From Gammaproteobacteria bacterium (GTDB lineage Bacteria; Pseudomonadota; Gammaproteobacteria; HK1): 16,759 nt of DNA. Shown in pieces: positions 7,870 through 16,123 of the stretch (position 1 is its first letter; each line of letters begins with the position of its first letter). The notes below the pieces were generated by a model. The model did no database searches. It was not told the DNA's origin and worked only from the letters and a program-made list of their open reading frames with translations. Location of the stretch: NCBI GenBank assembly GCA_013042035.1, contig JABDQX010000003.1, forward strand, positions 1 to 16,759, given 5' to 3'. The translations under genes and the position numbers were made by a program.

Positions 7870-10326
7870 TCAGGAACCGGTTGGAAGCTCTTTCACTTGA
7901 GATTGTTCCGCAGCTTGCGGTGTATTGCTCTGTAAAGAATCGGCTCTCGGCCTGTCTGGTGACGCGCTTGGCGATATGGGAGGGGATTGTGGGGCGGCAC
8001 TTTGCGGGGTATCGAGTGGCGCAACAACAACCCGGTTCTGTTCGGTTTCTTTTCGTTCTATTCTTTCCGGGACTTGAGTGGCAGTTCTTTCCGGGGCTTG
8101 TCTTTCCGGGGCTTGAGTGGCAGTCGGCTGTGGTTCGATTTTTTCTCCCGGGGTTGCGGAATTGCCAGTATTGGCAAGGCTACCGGGAGAAGAAGATTCC
8201 GTACCCGCGGGGCGAGGGGTTGACGATTGTTCAGCGTCAGCGCCCGCACTGGTACTGACATTACGTGGTCGACCCCGGCCGGAACCACGGCGACGGGGGT
8301 TCGATGACGGGCGACGCGTTCGAGGACGCCCGGCACCACTGCCGGTACCGGTGGCCGATTGTTCCGAAGTCTGCACCCCTTCGGTTTTTTTGGTCACACC
8401 ACGTTCCGGAGATACGGAAGACGCTGTCTCGGTCGACGTTTGCCCGGATTTTTGTGGTACCGTTTCCTCATTCGCGGATTTTTCCTCGCCGCGCCCCGAT
8501 CGCACATCATCCCGTCTCGTTTGTGGTCGACGTCGCGAATCCTGGGTATTTCGCCGGCGGGGACGTCCATTGCCGCCCCGTGATGTTCGGTTGCTATTTG
8601 GTTGAGGCGCGGACTTTGTTTCCGATTCTTCATCCGATGATCCGAAGAGCGTTTTCCATAACTTGCGGATAAATCCTCCTTCGGTTTTTTCCTTGACAAC
8701 CGAAGATACCGGTATCGGTGTTGAATGGGAAACTGCTTTTACAACCGGTTCGGATGATTGCGCGCGTTGTGATACGGCGGTAACGAACTCCGGGATAGCT
8801 CGATCATTCTCCGTTAGCTCATAACTTGGTTTGTGTGATGTCCCTGAGATTATTTCGTCTTGTCGAACACGACGTACTTCGTAGTGAGGTGTCTCTATAC
8901 CGGGGTCCGGAACGATGACAATAGAAACCTGCTGGCGTTTTTCCATCATGTGGATGGCATGGCGCTTTTCGTTCAGCAGATAGGTGCCGACATCGATAGG
9001 TAGTCTGGCCACGATCCTGCCGGTTTTTTCCTTCATGGCATCCTCTTCCAGGATGCGCAGGATGGAAAGGGCCAGGGATTCAATCCCTCGCACGGTACCC
9101 TGACCATTGCAACGAGGGCAGACCAGTTGACTTGAGTCGTCAAGGGAAGGCCTCAAACGTTGTCTGGACATCTCCAGAAGTCCGAACCGGGAAATGCGGC
9201 CACATTGCACACGAGCCCTATCGGATTTGAGGGCAGCCCACAGGCGATTTTCCACTTCGCGTTGATTTCTGGCAGGCGTCATATCGATAAAATCGATCAC
9301 GATTAACCCACCAAGGTCACGCAATCTTAACTGGCGGGCTATCTCATCCGTCGCTTCCACATTCGTGTTCAGCGCGGTTTCTTCGATGTCTCCCCCTTTT
9401 GTGGAACGAGAGGAATTGATATCGATGGATGTCAGCGCCTCGGTATGATCAATCACGATGGAACCACCGGATGGCAGCCGAACCGAACGGCCAAACGCCG
9501 ATTCGATCTGACTTTCGATTTGGTATCGACTGAAAAGCGGTACGGGATCCTGGTAGTGTTTTATTTTATTGAGATTCTGCGGCATGATTTGGCCGATGAA
9601 ATCCCTCGCCTGTCCATAGACTTCCTCGTTGTCGATGAGAATCTCGTTGATGTCCTGACGAAAATAGTCCCGAATGGCCCGGATGATGAGCTTGCTTTCC
9701 TGGAAAATAAGAAATGGCGCACCGCGCTCGCGAGCGGCTATATCGATGGCACCCCAAACCTGGAGCAGGTAATCGAGATCCCACTGTAATTCTTCAGCGG
9801 ATTTGCCAACGCCCGCCGTACGCACGATAAGACCCATGCCGGAGGGTACGTTGAGTGTGCTCAGGATCTCACGCAGGGCAGTACGCTCCTCGCCTTCCAC
9901 TCGCCGGGAGACCCCCCCAGCACGCGGATTGTTCGGCATTAGCACCATGTAACGGCCGGCAAGGCTTATAAACGTGGTCAGGGCCGCCCCTTTGGTGCCC
10001 CGTTCTTCTTTGTCTACCTGTACTATTAACTCCTGCCCTTCCCGAACGGCATCCCGGATCGATCCGGTCCCACCATTGGACGGTTTATTCAGGAAATAGT
10101 CTCGTGAAATCTCTTTTAATGGCAGGAAACCATGTCGATCCGCGCCAAAATCAACGAAAGCGGCCTCCAGGCTAGGTTCGACTCTAGTGATTTTCCCTTT
10201 ATATATATTTGCTTTTTTTTGCTCTCGGGTTCGTACTTCTATGTCGAGGTCATATAGGAATTGGCCATCGACCATTGCCACGCGCATCTCTTCTGGCTGA
10301 GTCGCGTTGATTAACATTCTTTTCAT
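7870..10326 (-). CDS. rne: Ribonuclease E
   Basis: Essential endoribonuclease that starts decay of most mRNAs and processes rRNA and tRNA precursors, usually as scaffold of an inner-membrane degradosome. The catalytic half (about 1-510) has the S1 domain (about 36-118), the 5'-sensor/RNase H-like region, DNase I-like active-site aspartates D302 (TSIDINSS) and D345 (IVIDFIDM), and the Zn-link CPRC (C403, C406). Each is offset by one from E. coli. After it comes an amphipathic GFIRKLWKTLFG helix (about 551-562), like the E. coli membrane-targeting segment. A disordered Arg/Pro/Ser/Thr-rich tail follows, with clusters such as RPRRRNTQDSRRRPQTRR. I chose the ATG giving MKRMLINAT, which matches the family N terminus; the frame runs 22 codons further upstream. 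At 818 residues it is shorter than the 1061 of E. coli, because the degradosome tail is shorter. No enolase- or PNPase-binding site is recognisable. Confidence 0.96.
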   Translation of the reverse strand: MKRMLINATQPEEMRVAMVDGQFLYDLDIEVRTREQKKANIYKGKITRVEPSLEAAFVDFGADRHGFLPLKEISRDYFLNKPSNGGTGSIRDAVREGQELIVQVDKEERGTKGAALTTFISLAGRYMVLMPNNPRAGGVSRRVEGEERTALREILSTLNVPSGMGLIVRTAGVGKSAEELQWDLDYLLQVWGAIDIAARERGAPFLIFQESKLIIRAIRDYFRQDINEILIDNEEVYGQARDFIGQIMPQNLNKIKHYQDPVPLFSRYQIESQIESAFGRSVRLPSGGSIVIDHTEALTSIDINSSRSTKGGDIEETALNTNVEATDEIARQLRLRDLGGLIVIDFIDMTPARNQREVENRLWAALKSDRARVQCGRISRFGLLEMSRQRLRPSLDDSSQLVCPRCNGQGTVRGIESLALSILRILEEDAMKEKTGRIVARLPIDVGTYLLNEKRHAIHMMEKRQQVSIVIVPDPGIETPHYEVRRVRQDEIISGTSHKPSYELTENDRAIPEFVTAVSQRAQSSEPVVKAVSHSTPIPVSSVVKEKTEGGFIRKLWKTLFGSSDEESETKSAPQPNSNRTSRGGNGRPRRRNTQDSRRRPQTRRDDVRSGRGEEKSANEETVPQKSGQTSTETASSVSPERGVTKKTEGVQTSEQSATGTGSGAGRPRTRRPSSNPRRRGSGRGRPRNVSTSAGADAEQSSTPRPAGTESSSPGSLANTGNSATPGEKIEPQPTATQAPERQAPERTATQVPERIERKETEQNRVVVAPLDTPQSAAPQSPPISPSASPDRPRADSLQSNTPQAAEQSQVKELPTGS
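8062..8124. repeat. 24+15+24-base internal repeat in the rne tail
   Basis: TCTTTCCGGG(A/G)CTTGAGTGGCAGT occurs at 8062-8085 and 8101-8124. A 15-base partial copy, TCTTTCCGGGGCTTG, lies between them at 8086-8100. All unit lengths are multiples of three, so the reading frame is kept. In the protein they read TATQAPER, QAPER and TATQVPER in the disordered C-terminal tail of RNase E. This is probably a recent slippage duplication. Confidence 0.8.
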
Positions 10327-10685
10327 TGTTGAATTGATTCCTTTGCACCCAACATCCTTTCCGTCGTGTTTCAGCAGTATTTTTGTTTCCATATATTGTG
10401 GAGGAACCGGATCCTGACCACATGACGGTCCGGGTTCTGCTCTGACATATATAGAGAATGTGAAACACTATCGCCTTCCGGATGTTGCGTGGTGAGACTT
10501 CCTACTGCGTGCAGTCCTTTTCATAATTTACCGATTATTCAGGAAGGTTATTTTTGGCAGACTTTTTTCAGGTCCGCAACCAACTGAAAAGCAATGGATT
10601 ACTGGAAGGTTATGCATGGAGTAATTTATATTTTTTCTAACGAGGCTTCGCCTCTGACCGACGAGCGATGCCCTCGAATTCGTGA

Positions 10686-10737
10686 ATCGGCATCGGTGTT
10701 GCCAATCGGTATTGCCAATCGGTATTGCCAATTGGCA
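10686..10737. repeat. tandem 13-base repeats TTGCCAATCGGTA ending in a palindrome
   Basis: TTGCCAATCGGTA occurs at 10699-10711 and 10712-10724. A third copy, TTGCCAATTGGCA, at 10725-10737 is altered so that it contains the perfect 12-base palindrome TGCCAATTGGCA (10726-10737). An ATCGGCATC leader stands at 10686-10694. Any TGCCAAT unit can pair with the final ATTGGCA, so several alternative hairpins are possible. It could be an operator array, an interspersed genomic repeat, or a replication-slippage product. Confidence 0.75.
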
Positions 10738-10849
10738 TAGGATTTCGGGTTGTGTCAGGGGAATCGAGCCGGCTCAATACCCATACACGCAATGCTATTT
10801 GCCTGAGCTTGTCTTGGTTCGGCATACCACAGGATTGACTATAGCAACC

Positions 10850-10884
10850 TTGATGATCGGCATCAATCGGTAACTTTGCCAATC
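10850..10884. repeat. second copy of the ATCGGCATC / TTGCCAATC motifs
   Basis: ATCGGCATC (10856-10864) and TTGCCAATC (10876-10884) repeat the two motifs of the block 150 bases upstream, in the same order. TTGATG and CATCAA (10850-10855 and 10861-10866) form a six-base stem around ATCGG. The block ends 82 bases before the Hsp70 start codon, a position suited to a regulatory site. Confidence 0.5.
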
Positions 10885-10966
10885 ACACATCGCTTGCAGT
10901 ATCGTTACCCGCTGGATGCGACGGCAACTTCCCAGAAATAACAGAATCCCCCGGAAATAAAAAACC

Positions 10967-13279
10967 ATGTCTAAAGCAATCGGAATCGATCTCGGTACCA
11001 CCAACTCGGCCGCAGCATTGAAAACGGTGGACACCCGTATTATTGCCAACGCGGAAGGTGAGGATTTAACCCCTTCTGTTGTTTCTTTTCAGCGCAAAAA
11101 AAGGCTGATTGGACATAAGAAACAATTTCTCGTCGGTCGCCATGCCGTGAACTGGATGCAACAGGAACCTACCAACACCATCGTTTCCATCAAGCGCTTG
11201 ATGGGACGGGGGTTTCACGATCCGGATGTACAGCGAATGTTGAGCGAGGGACGTTACAATTACAAAGTAACGCCACTGGCCGGTGGTTCCGAGCACAGTG
11301 TTGCCGTCGTATTGGACGGCAAAGAATACACGCCTGAACAAATCTCAGCAAAGATTTTGGACAAAATCCGCGCCGATTGTGTGACGGAATTGAAAGATGA
11401 TGTGGAATATGGCGTGGTTACGGTACCCGCTTACTTCAATGACAAGCAAAAACATGCTACCCGCGCCGCTGCCGCCCTTGCCGGGATCAAAGTACAGCGG
11501 CTCCTGCCGGAACCCACCGCCGCCGCCATTTCGTTTGGTGTGGAGGAATTGGATGTCGGCGAGGGACTAACCATACTGGTTTTCGATCTGGGTGGCGGCA
11601 CCTTCGATTTGGCGGTTCTGACCATTGCCGATGGGCAATTCATCGAGCAGGGCAAAGGTGGCGATATGTGGATGGGCGGGGATGATATCGATAATCTTCT
11701 CCTCCAGCACATATATCGGGAAACCGCCGCCGAACACGAGATCGAAGATATTCCGGCATTGATCGATGCCTTGCCGGATGTGGAAAAAAGCCGCTTTCTG
11801 GGTGACATAAGGGCCAAGGTGGAAACTGCCAAGATTCGCCTTAGTACCCAAACCAGCGCGGTCGTCGAAATCTTGGGTGTGCTTAAGGATAAGGACGGCG
11901 ACATCCTGGATATCGAGGTGGAGATCAGTCGTGAGCGCTTCGAATCCATTCTGCAACCTTTTGTCGATCGGGCCATGGAATTGACCCGTAACGTACTGGA
12001 TGGCATCAACTTCGAGCCGGAACTTATCGACCGGGTGATTATGGTCGGTGGCTCCTCCTCCATTCCTTTGGTGATACGGGCAGTGCGGGAATTCTTCGGG
12101 GATGACAAGGTATTGCTACACGAGCGCCCGATGCTGGCGATCGCGGAAGGAGCCGCCATACTGGCTCATCGTTTGGCCGACAGCTATGAGTGTCCCGTGT
12201 GCGGTAAGCCGGTAAATCAAGGTGACACCACCTGCTCTCACTGTGGCTTCGATCTTCAGGCCAATCTCATCGCAAAGGGTGTCGTGGATATCGTCCATAC
12301 CACTTCCCACGATTACTACCTCGTATTGGAAGACGGTGATGATTATCGATTGGTGGAAAGCAATACGCCCCTGCCATTCCACACGCAGTACGAATTCAAA
12401 TTACTCGATTCCGAGCAGCGACTGATCCATTTTCAGTTTTATAACATGGTTAACGAGAAACGGGAATCCATCGGTGATCTTTGGTTGAGTTTCAATATGG
12501 GCGATGACGAGGAAATCGACGATGCATTGCCGGAGGTATTGCTTGATTTCGAGATCGATAGCGACAATCTCATTACCGTATCCGCGCAAATAAAGGGGAA
12601 ACCCGACATCCAGGTAAGTCGTACCCTGTCTCGGGGCAAGGCGGACGAAAGATTGTTCATCGAATTGCGACAATCTATCGACCGTGCCAATCAGGAAGAG
12701 CACAAATACTATACAACCTATGATTTTCTCCACCGCGCGGTGCAGATCGCCGAAATGATAAATCGCATCATCGACCCGAAAACAGGCGAGGAAAACAAAG
12801 CGCTTGGTCAGAAAATCGAGGAACGCAATCAGGTTGCACACCAACTGCTGGAAAAAGAAGAGGCACCGTGGACCAACTTGTACTATGCCGAAGATTTTCT
12901 GAACCAAATGGGACATTTTATGTCTCCGGAGGACCGTAAAAATCTTGAAATAGAGATAGACAACCTTAAAAAGCAAAACGAAACCGGTACCGTTGAGCAA
13001 ATTATGGCCACCCGCGAAAAGCTGTTTGCCGAGTTGGACAAGCACCCGGTACTACAGTTGTTCGTAACGCTTCATAACGCATACGAAGTTTGTCGTGAAC
13101 GGGATCCCGTCAGGGCACCGTACTTCGAGAAGTATATTCAAGACATTGATCTTGCTTTACAACGGGAGGATACCCTTGCCATCCAACGGTTACTGACAGA
13201 GGTTATGCCGGAAGTACACAAGGAGCTGGACTGGAAGGGCAATCAAAAACTACGCATCCTGCATGGTGTCCAGCGCTAA
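10967..13279 (+). CDS. Non-canonical Hsp70 with zinc ribbon between ATPase and substrate-binding domains
   Basis: Hsp70-family ATPase of 770 residues against about 638 for DnaK. The nucleotide-binding domain (about 1-403) looks active: IGIDLGTTNS (5-14), K76 in SIKRLMGR, VVTVPAYF (150-157), E182 in LPEPTAAA, VFDLGGGTFD (205-214) and VIMVGGSSSIP (357-367). A zinc ribbon, C409-x2-C412-x10-C423-x2-C426, follows where the short DnaK linker should begin. A weak linker-like GVVDIV comes next. A recognisable beta substrate-binding domain follows (about 435-560, with FEIDSDNLITVSAQ matching DnaK FDIDADGILHVSA), then a helical lid and roughly 90 extra helical residues. The C terminus has no DnaK-like disordered tail. 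It heads a run of plus-strand genes whose products include J-like and GrpE-like proteins. Substrate unknown; probably not the housekeeping DnaK. The ribosome binding site is weak (GGA 11 bases before ATG). Confidence 0.9.
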   Translation: MSKAIGIDLGTTNSAAALKTVDTRIIANAEGEDLTPSVVSFQRKKRLIGHKKQFLVGRHAVNWMQQEPTNTIVSIKRLMGRGFHDPDVQRMLSEGRYNYKVTPLAGGSEHSVAVVLDGKEYTPEQISAKILDKIRADCVTELKDDVEYGVVTVPAYFNDKQKHATRAAAALAGIKVQRLLPEPTAAAISFGVEELDVGEGLTILVFDLGGGTFDLAVLTIADGQFIEQGKGGDMWMGGDDIDNLLLQHIYRETAAEHEIEDIPALIDALPDVEKSRFLGDIRAKVETAKIRLSTQTSAVVEILGVLKDKDGDILDIEVEISRERFESILQPFVDRAMELTRNVLDGINFEPELIDRVIMVGGSSSIPLVIRAVREFFGDDKVLLHERPMLAIAEGAAILAHRLADSYECPVCGKPVNQGDTTCSHCGFDLQANLIAKGVVDIVHTTSHDYYLVLEDGDDYRLVESNTPLPFHTQYEFKLLDSEQRLIHFQFYNMVNEKRESIGDLWLSFNMGDDEEIDDALPEVLLDFEIDSDNLITVSAQIKGKPDIQVSRTLSRGKADERLFIELRQSIDRANQEEHKYYTTYDFLHRAVQIAEMINRIIDPKTGEENKALGQKIEERNQVAHQLLEKEEAPWTNLYYAEDFLNQMGHFMSPEDRKNLEIEIDNLKKQNETGTVEQIMATREKLFAELDKHPVLQLFVTLHNAYEVCRERDPVRAPYFEKYIQDIDLALQREDTLAIQRLLTEVMPEVHKELDWKGNQKLRILHGVQR

Positions 13280-13992
13280 TGAAAGACTGCCCTGTTTGTG
13301 AGCGACCGGGGTTGGTCGACGAGATGGATCGCTGTCCACAGTGCGGCGCCGATCTGGAATGCTTCGCGCTGTTGGATGGTTTGCGAGAAGGCGAAAATAC
13401 CGGTAAGCTTTCACCCCAGGGAAGCGGCGGCTTGAAAATCAAGTGGTTGATGTCCGCCTCACTGTCGGTAGTATTGATAGGATTGGTGTTGACCAGTGCC
13501 TACCTTGGTATGCGCATCGATCGGCTGACAGACCAATTCGACCAACAGTTCGACCAACATATGGCGCGGCTAACCGATCGGCTGACAGCTCTTACCACCG
13601 TATCGGGATATCGGGAATCGACACACCGGATAAAAGCCATGGAGCGCCGGTTCGAGGGATTCGAGAAAAACCGTGATTGGTCTATTGACGGATTACCGAA
13701 CCGAATGCCCTCTCCGGTGGTGGATAGAAAACCATCTAGCGACAATGGCGTTATCGTGGAGCGTGTGGCGGTGAAGGCGACAAGCCGGGCAAGCGAAAAC
13801 CCGATAGCAAGACAAACAGACAGTAAATTTGCAGCGCAAATCGTGAATTTCGATCGGCAACGGATTGTTGTCAGCGAGCGAATTAAGGCCGCCTTGGCGA
13901 AATATAATGCGCCGACCCTCATCAATTCCCAGCCCGGAACCGTAGCTTATGGACAAAACAAACCAGCTACAGGCGTTTTTATCGCGAGGTGA
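13279..13992 (+). CDS. Zinc-ribbon membrane protein with coiled coil
   Basis: I do not recognise a named family. The 237-residue protein starts with a four-cysteine zinc ribbon, C4-x2-C7-x11-C19-x2-C22 (CPVC and CPQC). One transmembrane helix follows at about 56-78 (WLMSASLSVVLIGLVLTSAYLG). After that comes a heptad-like segment rich in D, Q and R (about 79-105: RLTDQFDQQFDQHMARLTDR) that should form a coiled coil, and then a charged tail of low predicted order. Lysines 53 and 55 before the helix suggest that the zinc ribbon faces the cytoplasm. The start overlaps the Hsp70 stop in TAATG, so translation is probably coupled. Inference: a membrane anchor or adaptor for the Hsp70, perhaps through the paired zinc ribbons. 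The 3' end overlaps the next gene by 44 bases. Confidence 0.75.
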   Translation: MKDCPVCERPGLVDEMDRCPQCGADLECFALLDGLREGENTGKLSPQGSGGLKIKWLMSASLSVVLIGLVLTSAYLGMRIDRLTDQFDQQFDQHMARLTDRLTALTTVSGYRESTHRIKAMERRFEGFEKNRDWSIDGLPNRMPSPVVDRKPSSDNGVIVERVAVKATSRASENPIARQTDSKFAAQIVNFDRQRIVVSERIKAALAKYNAPTLINSQPGTVAYGQNKPATGVFIAR

Positions 13993-16123
13993 ACGCTTAT
14001 TTGCTAAAAAAAGCTACATAGCCGCAAAAAAAGAATTCGATCATGCCCTGCATATCGCCCCGGATAAAGACACTCAGGAAAAGCGCCGGCTTTGCGAGGA
14101 ACAGATTCGCCTGGATCAGCGCAAGGAGCAGATTAAAAAGGCGCGCAAACTGGAAAAAAAGGGAGACATCCCGGGCGCGCTGAATGGTTTTAGCGCTGCA
14201 TTGGCGGCCACCGGATCCACGATTCAGGCTGAACCGTGGCTGCAAGATAAAATCGCACAATTGCGTCATCGCCTGGAAATAGGACAGATGACATCGGCGG
14301 TTGAAAAAGCCGATGATGAAAAAGACCCTTCAATCCGGCTTGCTCTGTACGATATAGCCCTGGCACAAGGGGCGGATCCCGCCATCTTGGAAAAAAAAGC
14401 CGGTTGTCTGGTGGAAATGGATCGTTATGAAGAGGCCGTGGTTCTCTATGCGAATGAGGCGACAACGTCACAGTCCATACCGCAGTCCGATCAGGGTCGC
14501 TACGATTTTGGTTTCGCGCTGATTGCCTGTGATCGATACTTGGACGGGGTGGCGCAATGGGAACCATTGTTATCCGATTACCCCATCCTTTTTCCCCAGA
14601 TAATAACCCTCCTACCGTATCTGACTCGGGAGCTTGCCGAACACGGTCGGGGTTACGCCTTGCCTCGGCGTATTCTCGCCATCATCGCGGGAACAGATTC
14701 TCGGAAAACATCTCCCGCGGCAACCCAGGATCCGCAACTCATCGATCAATATGCACGCTATTTCGATTACTGCTATTTGAAAGAGCTTTGGTATGCGGGA
14801 GAACACTCGGCGATTCCGGCGCTTTTGCCATCGCCGCCCCGACGCCGGGATGTCTCGTTGCTTGCCAAACTCTATCTCAGCCTGTCGGCAGACAATGTAG
14901 AGTACCTGAGCATTGCGATTACCTATTGGCTAACGGTAATCCATGATCGTGATACCCTGCGCTCCCTTCACGTTCATCAGGACACCCCCAATGTTTCCAG
15001 CAATGCGCCAAGCGACGAAATATTGCGAGACAGCCTACTGGCGCTGTTGGATAAACAGGTAGCGGCCCACGCCCGATCGGATCAGCTTTCCCCGTCCTTG
15101 AGTGCCCATTGGCAAAACGAACGTCGGCAAATCGCCCGTCTTGCAGCCTTGTCCATCGAACCGGAGGAGGAAGCTGCCTCTTCGGAGGGTGGAATGGCGT
15201 CGCACGGATCTTCATCTAATGAGGATCTTATCGACGGTGATAGAAATTACTTTCCTTGTACGCCGGCTTTTGCCGAGGAATTTGGTATCTCCGATAAAAT
15301 CCTTCGTTTGTTGCGGGAGAAAAAATCCGATTTTGATCTCGATGAACAGGATTGGCTCGAACTTTACGCCGGTTATTTGCCGCTGGGACAATACATGTCG
15401 TGGATCGACCCGGGCAACGAAGAAAAGATATTCAGCGCCTTGCCGGGCAAAGCACAGGATCAGGAAACCGAGTACCTGCGCCAGCGGATTGCCTTTCGGT
15501 GCGGCATTGGCCGGGTTCTGGCCGGAGGGCGTTACAGCCGAAAATATTTTCAGGCAGCCATTCCCCTGTTGACAAAAAATCCTCATCTGCGTCAGGAGCT
15601 TATCTATCTTGTCTACGCGGAAACCACGTCAGAGAAAGTCATCTCCGCTTTGTCCGATGCCATGGAGTTTCTGGCTCGGCGCCTGGATGATTCCCGTTTT
15701 CTCGAAGCGACTGCCCATTGTATTGGACTTGATGTGGAAAATTTAATGCATCAGGGAGTGGTCACCGGTACGCTGGAAAAGCGCCTTGACGCGGGTCTTG
15801 CCATTTGTCCTGATTGTCCACAGATCCAAACAACCTTGTCGAATGTGCGCAGGGAACAAAATTTCCGGCAGCTCGATAAGGCCATGAGGGCGATGAACCT
15901 AGGCAAGGCAGCTCGTATCGTGGTCGAGGCCGAGGATGAAGAAATAAAGGAGCTTTTCTTCGATGCCATGGAAAATGCTTATGACAGTCTGATGGGCGGC
16001 GGTAATCAGGAGATCGTCTCCCTGGGCCTGCGCAATCTATATGAAGCTTGTTGTACCGCTGATGAGGAACACTGGTTGACAGAGCAGCTAGGAGAAGACC
16101 TGCTCGATCGGAGGCTGCCATGA
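13949..16123 (+). CDS. Large TPR-like helical-repeat protein
   Basis: A 724-residue, almost entirely helical soluble protein without signal peptide or membrane segment. The N terminus holds TPR-like helical pairs: about 5-37 (RGERLFAKKSYIAAKKEF, then DHALHIAPD), a very basic and acidic helix at about 40-65, then RKLEKKGDIPGALNGFSAAL, and later MDRYEEAVVLYANEA. An acidic Ser/Gly-rich linker at about 405-430 (EEEAASSEGGMASHGSSS) divides it from a second helical half. I see no catalytic motif. TPR proteins commonly act as Hsp70 co-chaperones or scaffolds, and the position between the Hsp70 and J-like genes supports that role, as inference only. The ATG lies inside the end of the previous gene, with a GGA ten bases upstream. 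The stop overlaps the next start in ATGA. Confidence 0.8.
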   Translation: MDKTNQLQAFLSRGERLFAKKSYIAAKKEFDHALHIAPDKDTQEKRRLCEEQIRLDQRKEQIKKARKLEKKGDIPGALNGFSAALAATGSTIQAEPWLQDKIAQLRHRLEIGQMTSAVEKADDEKDPSIRLALYDIALAQGADPAILEKKAGCLVEMDRYEEAVVLYANEATTSQSIPQSDQGRYDFGFALIACDRYLDGVAQWEPLLSDYPILFPQIITLLPYLTRELAEHGRGYALPRRILAIIAGTDSRKTSPAATQDPQLIDQYARYFDYCYLKELWYAGEHSAIPALLPSPPRRRDVSLLAKLYLSLSADNVEYLSIAITYWLTVIHDRDTLRSLHVHQDTPNVSSNAPSDEILRDSLLALLDKQVAAHARSDQLSPSLSAHWQNERRQIARLAALSIEPEEEAASSEGGMASHGSSSNEDLIDGDRNYFPCTPAFAEEFGISDKILRLLREKKSDFDLDEQDWLELYAGYLPLGQYMSWIDPGNEEKIFSALPGKAQDQETEYLRQRIAFRCGIGRVLAGGRYSRKYFQAAIPLLTKNPHLRQELIYLVYAETTSEKVISALSDAMEFLARRLDDSRFLEATAHCIGLDVENLMHQGVVTGTLEKRLDAGLAICPDCPQIQTTLSNVRREQNFRQLDKAMRAMNLGKAARIVVEAEDEEIKELFFDAMENAYDSLMGGGNQEIVSLGLRNLYEACCTADEEHWLTEQLGEDLLDRRLP

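Larger units (their letters stand above)
10327..10966. other. 640-base divergent intergenic region between rne and the Hsp70 gene
   Basis: The region must hold the rne leader and promoter (minus strand) and the promoter of the chaperone cluster (plus strand). I find no protein-coding gene: the frames present are short, mutually overlapping and low-complexity. Visible elements are the tandem repeat block at 10686-10737, a related block at 10850-10884, the palindromes ACTGCGTGCAGT (10504-10515) and GAGCCGGCTC (10766-10775), and a small stem GAGGC-TTC-GCCTC near 10643. No -35/-10 pair is good enough to annotate for either direction, and there is no clear sigma32 heat-shock promoter before the Hsp70 gene. 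A long leader would fit the known feedback control of rne through its 5' UTR in E. coli, but I see no sequence match to that element. Confidence 0.6.

Noticed and set aside
7987..8672. Several long frames opposite and alongside the rne tail
   Set aside because: The Arg/Pro/Ser-rich tail of RNase E has few stop codons in other frames, so long shadow frames are expected.
10686..10737. Possible CRISPR array
   Set aside because: The 13-base units are directly tandem with no spacers, and no cas gene is present.
10528..11049. Small minus-strand frames of 67 to 84 codons in the rne/Hsp70 gap
   Set aside because: They overlap each other in different frames, are built from the tandem repeat, and one runs into the Hsp70 gene. 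None looks like a protein family.
11431..12159. 242-codon minus-strand frame inside the Hsp70 gene
   Set aside because: Antisense to a well-supported Hsp70 ATPase domain. It is Ser/Arg/Pro-rich as expected from an antisense shadow.
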